This document shows positions 46,355 through 55,387 of a stretch of 64,000 nt of DNA, in pieces. Position numbers and translations under genes: made by a program. Origin of the DNA: Agrocybe praecox (lineage: Eukaryota > Basidiomycota > Agaricomycetes > Agaricales > Agrocybaceae); NCBI GenBank assembly GCA_964017145.1, contig OZ024841.1, positions 434,001-498,000 of the forward strand, in the 5' to 3' direction. The notes beneath the pieces were generated by a model. The model saw only the letters and a list, made by a program, of their open reading frames with translations, was not told the DNA's origin and did not search any database. The first letter of the stretch is position 1, and every line of letters begins with the position of its first letter.

Positions 46355-46582
46355 AAGGCGGCCTACCTCGATTCGATCAAGAGGCTAACATCCTCTCCAC
46401 GCTATCAGAAGCAAGCACAACGTTCCATCAAGAAGGGACGTCAACACGCCGATCGCACCGAGGCCGCTCGGGAAGCTCAACGTGGCGCCAACATCAAGGC
46501 CACCAACGAGCGCTTCAAGGCCCCCAACAAGAAAGCTCGCAAGGGCAAGGGCAAAGGCAGAGGCAACCAAGGGAAGAAGTGA
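46355..46582 (+). pseudogene. PLE unit 1 ORF1, C-terminal fragment
   Basis: Open from AAYLDSIKRLTSSPRYQKQA through a very basic tail (NKKARKGKGKGRGNQGKK) to the stop at 46582. The N-terminal three quarters is missing because the unit is truncated. The last bases overlap the RT frame as in unit 2. Confidence 0.8.
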
Positions 46583-49056
46583 GTGCTCCGACATCGTATT
46601 CGTCGGCACTTCTTCCCTCGTCGGTCATTTCGGGGGGTACGTTAACGCGTACCCCCATTATATTCCGGTATGACCTCCCGTTCACTTATCCAGATTGGTT
46701 ACTGACTATACCATTCCCCCTCGCTGTCAATTATATACTTTTAAATACGCCTGTTAATGTACTACTCGCACTCCAATTTAAAAGCATTATTCATCTCAGT
46801 CCTGGTGTGAACATCCCGAAAAATATCGAATATCAGCTAAGTATGGGCATGAGGTTTATGTTTACCTCACGCCGCGACGAATCATTAATTCTGAAAGCCG
46901 CGAAAGACTTTGAACGACGTTTATCATGGCGTCTCCACTTTGCCTTCATTGGAGTGGAAAACAACACTGATTATGATCCAGATTTCGAACCGCTTAACGC
47001 GTTACCTAAAACAAGTAAGCCATCGAAGTTACCCAAATATATTGGTAACGGTTTCGCAAGAGGTCGAGCGTACGTTCAACGTACCTACATACCCAGCGAA
47101 TCAGAAGACAGGAGAGAATTTAAAGCGTTTACACCTGATCTTGCCGAAATCAAAGAGTTCCTGCTAAATAATAAATACGTAGTTACAGGAACCGACAAAA
47201 ATCTTGGAATTGCGGTCTCAGAACGCGAGTGGATCATAACCAAGTGCCAAGAATTATTAGACGATACAAGTAACTATACTGAATTATCATATGGTTTTCA
47301 ACCCACAAAGTATGGCCCACACCGTACCGTGTCTTTAATCCTTCGGTCCCAAAACGAACTAACTTTGCAGCTCGCTGATATGGCCGCTGCAGTACCTAAG
47401 TATGAAATGCAGGTGCCGGACTTCTTGCGGTCGTCAATGACGCCTCACGTCCAAAATGACGATGGTCTCCCTAAACGATTAGATGGTGAGATACAGTTCA
47501 CGGCACGACACAAATTGCCATTATTTTATGGTATACCTAAAATTCATAAGGTCCCTACCAAAATGCGTCCTATTATACCGTGTCATTCTGCTGTAATCAA
47601 CACTGCAGCTAAGTTAGTTTCAAAAATTCTTAAACCGTTAATTCAAACGGCGCCAACTATCATTCATGGTAGCAAGGACTTGGCGATAAAATTAAGTAAA
47701 CTACAATTAGATCCTAGTCGAAAGTACTTCATTGTTACTGGAGACGTCGTAGCCTTTTATCCTAATATAGAGATAGAGACTTGCCTCAAAAAGATAACAG
47801 AGTTATTTAATCTGTATTACTTTGGCGATAAAATTAACGCCGGCGAAGAGTTGTCAGACGAAGACGAGGCGTTTGCCACTTTGTTTGACGCCGCTTTACG
47901 ACTGGGAAACACTAATTTAATTACACAATTTCAAAAAAAGTATTACCTTCAGACGCGTGGACTAGCTATGGGTGTAGCATCGTCCCCGGACTTAGCCAAC
48001 CTTTTTGGCTATGCATATGAAGTAGAAAGTAAAATAATGAATAATAAAGACGTCCCGTTCTACGGGCGTTATATTGATGATTGTCTGGCAATAGTATACG
48101 CCGATACACTTGAACGCGCCGTTCAAATTGTCTCGTGCGTCCAGATACACACCTGTGTAATAGAATGGGATGCGTCGCCTACTCATGCTCCGTTTCTGGA
48201 CATGTTCCTTTATGTTGATGATAATAGAAAATTAGAACATAAACCATACCGCAAGCTTCGCAACCACCAAGAAAGAGTTCCTTTCGCTAGCCACCACCCT
48301 TACGACGTCAAACGTGGTACGTTCTGGGGTGAAATGGCTCGTTTAGCCGTGCTAAGTAGTAAATTTAGCGACTACCGAGATGCTTTACATTCCTTAGCAG
48401 GTCTGTACATCGCACGCGGCTATCCGCAGGATATGATATATGGCTGGCTTAAGTCTGACATTTCAAAACGATGGGATAATCGCTTAAGCGTTAACTCTCA
48501 ACATCGCGATAACGACGCGGGCGTTTTGGTACTTAAAGGCAGCTTTAATACAGCATGGAACTATTTCAACGCAAAAGGATATATCAATACTATCTTCGAT
48601 TATTGGCGCGAATACCTCAATAGAGGTCAGCGTGATGGCGCGTTAACCCTGGAAACAGGTCATTACCGCTACGAGAATCATATCGATCATTGGCCTAAAC
48701 AGTACACTGACATGTATTCGGAGGTTAACACTTCCTTATATGTGCGGCCAGGCTGGCAGACCCTTGTCCCGGATGTTACTAAAACCGATATATTGAATCG
48801 TCGACTGATCGTATCGCGAAAGCGTACACGAAACCTGTTCGACTTAACAAGCTCTTGGAAACAAGAAGTATTGAATGTTTACGAGAGAGAATTGGCGGAT
48901 CATCCACCAATTGCCGTCCTTCCGTTCGGCTTTGCAGAAGCTCCAAACGAACCCGGCCGGGTTCGCGATGAACCTGCTGAAGCCGGCGATCTGGAATGGC
49001 GCCCAAGACTGGAAGATACTCTCTTCGCCAACCTAGGTGGCGGATATGGCAGATAA
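46579..49056 (+). CDS. PLE reverse transcriptase, unit 1 (lacks its upstream ORF1)
   Basis: Open 825-codon frame almost identical to unit 2 (about a dozen amino-acid differences). All RT motifs are intact: DKNLGIAV, YGIPKIHK with RPIIPCHSA, GDVVAFYPNI (motif A), AMGVASSPDLANLFG (motif B), YIDD (motif C) and the thumb region. No GIY-YIG endonuclease follows. It has no proper start: the frame opens at the GTG overlapping the ORF1 stop, and the first Met lies well inside the conserved region. Without the upstream ORF1 and promoter this unit is probably not expressed alone. Confidence 0.9.
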   Translation: MSAPTSYSSALLPSSVISGGTLTRTPIIFRYDLPFTYPDWLLTIPFPLAVNYILLNTPVNVLLALQFKSIIHLSPGVNIPKNIEYQLSMGMRFMFTSRRDESLILKAAKDFERRLSWRLHFAFIGVENNTDYDPDFEPLNALPKTSKPSKLPKYIGNGFARGRAYVQRTYIPSESEDRREFKAFTPDLAEIKEFLLNNKYVVTGTDKNLGIAVSEREWIITKCQELLDDTSNYTELSYGFQPTKYGPHRTVSLILRSQNELTLQLADMAAAVPKYEMQVPDFLRSSMTPHVQNDDGLPKRLDGEIQFTARHKLPLFYGIPKIHKVPTKMRPIIPCHSAVINTAAKLVSKILKPLIQTAPTIIHGSKDLAIKLSKLQLDPSRKYFIVTGDVVAFYPNIEIETCLKKITELFNLYYFGDKINAGEELSDEDEAFATLFDAALRLGNTNLITQFQKKYYLQTRGLAMGVASSPDLANLFGYAYEVESKIMNNKDVPFYGRYIDDCLAIVYADTLERAVQIVSCVQIHTCVIEWDASPTHAPFLDMFLYVDDNRKLEHKPYRKLRNHQERVPFASHHPYDVKRGTFWGEMARLAVLSSKFSDYRDALHSLAGLYIARGYPQDMIYGWLKSDISKRWDNRLSVNSQHRDNDAGVLVLKGSFNTAWNYFNAKGYINTIFDYWREYLNRGQRDGALTLETGHYRYENHIDHWPKQYTDMYSEVNTSLYVRPGWQTLVPDVTKTDILNRRLIVSRKRTRNLFDLTSSWKQEVLNVYERELADHPPIAVLPFGFAEAPNEPGRVRDEPAEAGDLEWRPRLEDTLFANLGGGYGR

Positions 49057-50348
49057 TAAAAACTGTACTACTAGATACGACTGATTCCCCGATCCCGTAA
49101 GAACTCGGAAGGCGTCGGCGGTGGTCGAACGTGTGGTATAATAAAACTGTAGAACGACTTCAGATTGATTCGGATCGATCTCGAGTACGCGCGACGTGTC
49201 TAAATTGTTCGGTATTCATGCCTTTCGATATTCACCCATTGCATAGACTATGTAGCTGCTTGGTAGCCGATTTAATTGGCCAAAGACAACCAACGGCATA
49301 GACTAGTAACGCTTGTGCCCAAGCAAACCACTCAAAGGCCATGCCTTGTGTCGGGGAAGGATTGCAGTTAATCGCGAGATAATGCGAGATGCTACCTGAC
49401 CTTGTGCGGAACCTGCGACAGATAGTAGGTATAAGCTTGACTCGATACGTCGGGTCTCGGTGGTCCCTTTGCCCAAGCCTTGAACGAACGTTAGCCCTTA
49501 CTTCGGTTCGGGTAGTTAGTTGCTTTTAGCCGCAACAAACACTTGATTGATGCACGCATCTCGTCGTCGAGTCTAACATCATCCTAGTAACGCCCTTTGC
49601 GTTTAATAAATTAATAAAACCCTAAGTTATTTAATTATATAACAAAGGACTTGCGTAATTGACTGGTTATCTTTATTGATTATAGCCTTAGCAAATCCAG
49701 TCTGAACATAACAAGTTCGCTTTAGAGAATACTAATCTACCGGTAAAACGCTTACCTAACTCTAACTCTAACGTACGTCGATTCCTTAAAACGGAAATAC
49801 AGTAGCTAACTACTTAACGAACGGTTCGGTAGCCTAACCTCTAACCCGAACCTAACCTAAGCGTAGGTATAATAATAGCCCTGAGTTGGCGCTATATTGC
49901 AGATTACATAAGCGCGTAACAAGCGCCCATCATCACGTGATCTCTTACCTTCCGCATTTGGCCACTACGCTAAGTATTTATATCCATCGATCTACTTTGG
50001 TCGTTGTCGCTGGAACTGACAGCTTACTGATACTGCGGTGTTTCGCTGATTGATATCGTGCTTCTCGCCGATTATTGGTCAGCGATCCCGCGGGATGTAA
50101 GGCTTCACAGCTACTAATTGTTATAGAACATCGTAATCAGACTTACCAATGAGATCGGTAAGCGCGATGGTTAACAGATCTAACCGATCTAGCTATAGAG
50201 AAATATAGGACCTGAAGAGCTATAAAAGCGAAAAGGTCGTGCAGTAGAATTCCCTACTACACCTTTGTCCTTTCTCACTCAGCACCTTCGTTCGGCCTAC
50301 GGCCTCACTTCGGCGCTTCGTTCGAACAGCCCCATCCTATTCACCATT
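49057..50348 (+). other. PLE unit 1 3' region / unit 2 leader (pLTR-like)
   Basis: About 1.27 kb of non-coding DNA matching 54105-55371. Because the units are head-to-tail, it serves as the 3' region of unit 1 and the leader of unit 2, the arrangement called pseudo-LTR in PLEs. It holds a hammerhead-like motif (50207-50271) and ends with TTCGTTCGG-type repeats before the ORF1 start at 50349. Confidence 0.85.
50207..50271 (+). ncRNA. Hammerhead ribozyme, PLE unit 1
   Basis: All core elements can be read. Stem I: AGGAC (50207-50211) pairs with GUCCU (50267-50271). The core CUGAAGA (50212-50218) fits CUGANGA. Stem II: GCU-AUAAA-AGC (50219-50229). GAA (50230-50232). Stem III: AAGGU then GU and AGUAG pair with CUACU, AC, ACCUU across loop AAUUCC, with a 1-nt and a 2-nt bulge. 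Cleavage is predicted after U50266. Hammerheads are known in PLEs of many eukaryotes. The cleavage triplet UUU is weaker than the usual GUC, and stem II is only 3 bp. Confidence 0.82.
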
Positions 50349-51630
50349 ATGTCTTCAAACCCTCGTCGTAACATCACCCCGGCCCTTGGGCCTCTCCTCT
50401 CCGCTGTCACCACCGCTCCCAGCAAAGAGTCCAACATCGACCATCGTCATCTGACGATTGCCCAAGCAGGGACCTTTGACCAGGTCATGGCGCTGGTGCC
50501 CATCCAGTACCAACCTGCCCTCCGCCCTTGGTTGACTTCGGTCAATCATCGTGCGGAACAACGCTCGTCGTTGAGGGCCCTTCTGTCCAAGTGGCAGAAG
50601 ATGTATGACGCCACCCCGCGTCAATTCCCACCTAGCGTGGCCGTTAAGGTCTCGGAAGTACAGTTCTCTAAGGAGTTCTCGGAAACCGATGAAGCGTTCG
50701 CCATCCGCACCTCCCTTCAAAAGGGTGTGGACGACTTTCGCTCCGTTCGCTTCCTCGAAGCAAAGAATGCCAAGCAATTGGACTTCAAAAAGGTGGACGA
50801 TGAACTCAACCCCCTCACTCTCTTTAACGAAGGCTGGAATCTTGTTCGCCCTAAAGTGAACGAGATGATAGCCGGCGCTAAAACTCTCCTCTTCACCGGC
50901 GCTGCCGATGGAGACATTAGGGACGCGGCTGGCAAGCTGCTCCCAGGCGTCTCTCTGTTCGATGACAGGGACGAGGAGATGGAGGACGGGGAATCCCGAC
51001 CTATTGGTTATCGCACCTCGGGTGCAGTTCTTATGATCGCGGCGGATCTCCGCCAAGACCTCCTTCCTTACGCTCTGCGACTTATCCAGATCGTCGAATC
51101 CAGCGCCTATCAGGCTCAACTCAAGCTGGATGCCAAGAAGGAGATCAAGCGATCCGCCGACGTAGAAGCAGCTGACGCGGTTCCCAATACCGCATCGATC
51201 CAGTCAATGATCGACAAGGCAGTCGCTGCCAAACTCGGAAAGGCTAACTCGGTGAGTAACGCCTTTTATTTTCGCCTTCAAACCTCTCACCACCCTTTAA
51301 CAGTCCAACGCCAAGGCGGGCTCTTCCAAGGGTCCCAAACCGAAGGTGATTTCAAACTTCACGGAGGCCGCCGACCATCTCGCCATTTTGGACAAGATGC
51401 GCAAGGCGGCCTACCTCGATTCGATCAAGAGGCTAACATCCTCTCCACGCTTTCAGAAGCAGGCTCAACGTTCCATCAAGAAGGGACGCCAACACGCCGA
51501 TCGCACCGAGGCCGCTCGGGAAGCTCAACGTGGCGCCAACATCAAGGCCACCAACGAGCGCTTCAAAGCCCCCAACAAGAAAGCTCGCAAGGGCAAGGGC
51601 AAGGGCAGAGGCAACCAAGGGAAGAAGTGA
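50349..51630 (+). CDS. PLE ORF1 protein (spliced form)
   Basis: Start ATG at 50349 (MSSNPRRNITPALGPLLSAV), 83 nt after the predicted ribozyme cut. Exon 1 is 50349-51251; the 52-bp intron 51252-51303 begins GTGAGT and ends TTAACAG; exon 2 is 51304-51630. The 409-aa product ends with a Lys/Arg-rich tail (KKARKGKGKGRGNQGKK), likely to bind nucleic acid. Unit 1 keeps the same exon-2 frame open, which supports it as real. If the intron is not removed, the frame instead runs on into the RT. Role probably RNA packaging; inferred from position and charge. Confidence 0.75.
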
Positions 51631-54104
51631 GTGCTCCGACATCGTATTCGTCGGCACTTCTTCCCTCGTCGGTCATCTCGGGGGGTACGCTAACGCGTGC
51701 CCCCATTATATTCCGGTATGACCTCCCGTTCACTTATCCAGATTGGTTACTGACTATACCTTTCCCCCTCGCTGTTAATTATATACTTTTAAATACGCCT
51801 GTTAATGTACTACTTGCACTCCAATTTAAAAGCATTATTCATCTCAGCCCCGGTGTGAACATCCCGAAAAATATAGAATATCAGTTAAGTATGGGCATGA
51901 GGTTTATGTTTACCTCACGCCGCGACGAATCATTAATTTTGAAAGCCGCGAAAGACTTTGAACGACGCTTATCATGGCGTCTCCACTTTGCCTTTATTGG
52001 AGTGGATAATAACACTGACTATGATCCAGATTTCGAACCGCTTAACGCGTTACCCAAAACAAATAAGCCGTCGAAGTTACCCAAATATATTGGTAACGGT
52101 TTCGCAAGAGGTCGAGCGTACGTTCAACGTACCTACATACCCAGCGAATCAGAAGACAGGAGAGAATTTAAAGCGTTTACACCTGATCTTGCCGAAATCA
52201 AAGAGTTCCTGCTAAGTAATAAATACGTAGTTACAGGAACCGACAAAAATCTTGGAATTGCGGTCTCAGAACGCGAGTGGATCATAACCAAGTGCCAAGA
52301 ATTATTAGACGATACAAGTAACTATACTGAATTATCATATGGTTTTCAACCCACAAAGTACGGCCCACACCGTACTGTGTCTTTAATCCTTCGGTCCCAA
52401 AACGAACTAACTTTGCAGCTTGCTGATATGGCCGCTGCAGTACCTAAGTATGAAATGCAGGTGCCGGACTTCTTGCGGTCGTCAATGACGCCTCACGTCC
52501 AAAATGACGATGGTCTCCCCAAACGATTAGACGGTGAGATACAGTTCACGGCACGACACAAATTGCCATTATTTTATGGTATACCTAAAATTCACAAGGT
52601 CCCTACCAAAATGCGTCCTATTATACCGTGTCACTCTGCTGTAATCAACACTGCAGCTAAGTTAGTTTCCAAAATTCTTAAACCGCTCATTCAAACGGCG
52701 CCAACTATCATTCATGGTAGCAAGGACTTGGCGATAAAATTAAGTAAACTACAATTAGATCCTAGTCGAAAGTACTTCATTGTTACTGGAGACGTCGTAG
52801 CTTTTTATCCTAATATAGAGATAGAGACTTGCCTCAAAAAGATAACAGAGTTATTTAATCTGTATTACTTTGGCGATAAAATAAACGCCGGCGAAGAGTT
52901 ATCAGACGATGACGAGGCATTTGCCTCATTGTTTGATGCCGCTTTACGACTAGGAAATACTAATTTGATTACACAATTTCAAAAAAAGTATTACCTTCAG
53001 ACGCGTGGACTAGCTATGGGTGTAGCATCGTCCCCGGACTTAGCCAACCTTTTTGGCTATGCATATGAAGTAGAAAGTAAAATAATGAATAATAAAGACG
53101 TCCCGTTTTACGGGCGTTATATTGATGATTGTCTGGCAATTGTATATGCCGACACAATTGAACGCGCCGTTCAAATTGTCTCGTGCGTCCAGATACACAC
53201 CTGTGTAATAGAATGGGATGCGTCGCCCACACATGCTCCGTTTCTGGACATGTTTCTTTATGTTGATGATAATAAAAAATTAGAACATAAACCATACCGC
53301 AAGCTTCGCAACCATCAAGAAAGAGTTCCTTTCGCTAGCCACCACCCTTACGACGTCAAACGTGGTACGTTCTGGGGTGAGATGGCTCGTCTAGCCGTGC
53401 TAAGTAGTAAATTTAGCGACTACCGAGATGCTTTACACTCCTTAGCCGGATTGTACATCGCACGCGGCTATCCGCAGGATATGATATATGGCTGGCTTAA
53501 GTCTGACATTTCAAAACGATGGGATAATCGCTTAAGCGTTAACTCTCAACATCGCGATAACGACGCGGGCGTTTTGGTACTTAAAGGCAGCTTTAATACA
53601 GCTTGGAACTATTTCAACGCAAAAGGATATATCAACACTATCTTTGAATATTGGCGCGAATACCTCAATCGAGGTCAGCGTGATGGCGCATTGACCCTGG
53701 AAACAGGCCTCTTTCGCTACGAGAATCATATAGATCATTGGCCTAAACAGTACACTGACATGTATTCGGAGGTTAACACTTCCTTATATGTGCGGCCAGG
53801 CTGGCAGACCCTTGTCCCTGATGTTACTAAAACTGATATTCTTAACCGTCGACTAATCGTATCGCGAAAGCGTACACGAAACCTGTTCGACCTAACAAGT
53901 TCTTGGAAACAAGAAGTGTTGAATGTTTACGAGAGAGAATTGGCGGATCATCCACCGATTGCCGTCCTTCCGTTCGGCTTTGCAGAAGCTCCAAACGAAC
54001 CCGGCCGGGTTCGCGATGAACCTGCTGAAGCTGGCGATCTGGAATGGCGCCCAAGACTGGAAGATACTCTCTTCGCCAACCTAGGTGGCGGATATGGCAG
54101 ATAA
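51627..54104 (+). CDS. PLE reverse transcriptase, unit 2 (EN-less)
   Basis: RT region of a frame that is open without break from 50349 to 54104 (1,251 aa) when the ORF1 intron is kept. The conserved PLE N-terminal block includes SPGVNIPKNIEYQLSMGMRF. RT core: TGTDKNLGIAV, LPLFYGIPKIHK, VPTKMRPIIPCHSA, GDVVAFYPNIEIE (catalytic Asp), RGLAMGVASSPDLANLFGYA, YGRYIDDCLAIV (two catalytic Asp), EWDASPTHAPFLDMFLYV, then a thumb with HHPYDVKRGTFWGEMARLA. The C-terminus (FANLGGGYGR) has no GIY-YIG domain, as in telomere-associated PLEs. It has no ATG of its own before the conserved block, so expression needs intron retention or a -1 shift from ORF1. Confidence 0.93.
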   Translation: MSAPTSYSSALLPSSVISGGTLTRAPIIFRYDLPFTYPDWLLTIPFPLAVNYILLNTPVNVLLALQFKSIIHLSPGVNIPKNIEYQLSMGMRFMFTSRRDESLILKAAKDFERRLSWRLHFAFIGVDNNTDYDPDFEPLNALPKTNKPSKLPKYIGNGFARGRAYVQRTYIPSESEDRREFKAFTPDLAEIKEFLLSNKYVVTGTDKNLGIAVSEREWIITKCQELLDDTSNYTELSYGFQPTKYGPHRTVSLILRSQNELTLQLADMAAAVPKYEMQVPDFLRSSMTPHVQNDDGLPKRLDGEIQFTARHKLPLFYGIPKIHKVPTKMRPIIPCHSAVINTAAKLVSKILKPLIQTAPTIIHGSKDLAIKLSKLQLDPSRKYFIVTGDVVAFYPNIEIETCLKKITELFNLYYFGDKINAGEELSDDDEAFASLFDAALRLGNTNLITQFQKKYYLQTRGLAMGVASSPDLANLFGYAYEVESKIMNNKDVPFYGRYIDDCLAIVYADTIERAVQIVSCVQIHTCVIEWDASPTHAPFLDMFLYVDDNKKLEHKPYRKLRNHQERVPFASHHPYDVKRGTFWGEMARLAVLSSKFSDYRDALHSLAGLYIARGYPQDMIYGWLKSDISKRWDNRLSVNSQHRDNDAGVLVLKGSFNTAWNYFNAKGYINTIFEYWREYLNRGQRDGALTLETGLFRYENHIDHWPKQYTDMYSEVNTSLYVRPGWQTLVPDVTKTDILNRRLIVSRKRTRNLFDLTSSWKQEVLNVYERELADHPPIAVLPFGFAEAPNEPGRVRDEPAEAGDLEWRPRLEDTLFANLGGGYGR

Positions 54105-55371
54105 TAAAAACTGTGCTACTAGATACGACTGATTCCCCGATCCCGTAAGAACTCGGAAGGCGTCGGCGGTGGTCGAACGTGTGGTGTAATAAAACTGTAG
54201 AACGACTTCAGATTGATTCGGATCGATCTCGAGTACGCGCGACGTGTCTAAATTGTTCGGTATTCATGCCTTACGATATTCACCCATTGCATAGACTATG
54301 TAGCTGCTTGGTAGCCGACTTAATTGGCTAAAGACAACCAACGGCATAGACTAGTAGCGCCCGTGCCCAAGCAAACCACTCAAAGGCCATGCCCTGTCGG
54401 GGAAGGATTACGGTTAATCGCGAGATAATGCGAGACGTTACCTGACTTGTGCAGAACCCGCGGCAGATAGCAGGTATAAGCTTGGCTGGTTACAGACCGG
54501 CCTCGGTGGTCCCTTTGCCCAACGCCTCGTTCGAACGTTAGCCCTTACTTCGGTTCGGGTAGTTAGTTGCTTTTAGCCGCAACAAACACTTGATTGATGC
54601 ACGCATCTCGTCGTCGAGTCTAACATATCCCAGTAACGCCCTTTGCGTTTAACAAATAAACCCCTAAGTTATTTAATTATATAACAATAGGACTTTCGTA
54701 ATTGACTGGTTATCTTTATTGATTATAGCCTTAGCAAATCCAGTCTGAACATAACAAGTTCGCTTTAGAGAATACTAATCTATCGGAAAAACGCTTTCCT
54801 AACTCTAACTCTAACGTAAGTCGATTCCTTAATCGGAAATACAGTAGCTAACTACTTATCGAACGGTTCGGTAGCCTAACCTCTAACCCGAACCTAACCT
54901 AAGCATAGGTATAATAATAGCGTCGAGCTGGCGCTATAATGTGGATTACATAAGCGCGTAACAAGCGCCCATCATCACGTGATCCCTTACCTTCCGCATT
55001 AGGCCACTACGCTAAGTATTTATATCCATCGATCTACTTTGGTCGTTGTCGCTGGAACTGACAGCTTACTGATACTGCGGCGTTTCGCTGACTGATTGTT
55101 GTGCTTCTGGCCGCGATTCGTCAGCGATCCCGCGGGATGTAAGACTTCACAGCTACTAATTGTTATAGAACATCGTAATCAGACTTACCAATGAGATCGG
55201 TAAGCGCGATGGTTAACAGATCTAACCGATCTAGCTATCGAGAAAATATAGGACCTGAAGAGCTATAAAAGCGAAAAGGTCGTGCAGTAGAATTCCCTAC
55301 TACACCTTTGTCCTTTCTCACTCAGCACCTTCGTTCGGCCTACGGCCTCACTTCGGCGCTTCGTTCGAACA
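54105..55371 (+). other. PLE unit 2 3' region
   Basis: Non-coding, matching 49057-50328 with few substitutions and small indels. It contains the second hammerhead and ends in two CTTCGTTCG copies around GGCCTACGGCC, 62 nt past the predicted cleavage site, directly before the telomeric repeats. Confidence 0.85.
55250..55314 (+). ncRNA. Hammerhead ribozyme, PLE unit 2
   Basis: Same sequence and fold as at 50207-50271: AGGAC/GUCCU stem I, CUGAAGA (55255-55261), GCU-AUAAA-AGC stem II, GAA, bulged stem III, cleavage after U55309. It is exactly 5,043 nt after the first, one unit length, and none of its paired or core bases differs, although neighbouring non-coding positions do. Confidence 0.82.
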
Positions 55372-55387
55372 ACCCTAACCCTAACCC
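55371..55387 (+). repeat. Short telomeric tract at the PLE 3' junction
   Basis: AACCCTAACCCTAACCC joins the PLE 3' end to non-element DNA (AAAGCGGCTGC). It is the expected scar of an element primed from the 3' end of a G-rich telomere overhang, and marks an earlier chromosome end. Confidence 0.9.

Larger units (their letters stand above)
46355..50328 (+). mobile_element. Coprina-type PLE unit 1, 5'-truncated
   Basis: Corresponds to 51403-55371 of unit 2. It begins inside ORF1 directly at the telomeric array and continues through the RT gene (ending 49056) and the 3' region to 50328, where unit 2 starts head-to-tail with no telomeric repeat between. Truncation at the 5' end with telomere on it fits erosion or incomplete reverse transcription followed by telomere addition. 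Confidence 0.9.
50329..55371 (+). mobile_element. Coprina-type PLE unit 2, complete (~5.04 kb)
   Basis: Contains ORF1, the RT gene and a 1.27-kb 3' region with a second hammerhead. Its 3' end joins CCCTAA repeats at 55371. Endonuclease-lacking PLEs (Athena in rotifers, Coprina in fungi and others) are known to sit at telomeres with the element 3' end toward the chromosome body, as here. Confidence 0.92.

Noticed and set aside
45988..46388. Open frames across the N run and Pro-Asn / Leu-Thr frames in the CCCTAA array
   Set aside because: Artefacts of unknown bases and telomeric repeats.
50355..51119. 254-aa minus-strand frame opposite PLE ORF1
   Set aside because: Antisense shadow of a GC-rich coding region; no motif.
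51620..51740. Second PLE intron starting GTGAGT at the ORF1 stop and ending TTATCCAG
   Set aside because: Good donor and a CTAAC branch-like word, but the phases do not join ORF1 to the RT frame and it would remove conserved RT N-terminal codons.
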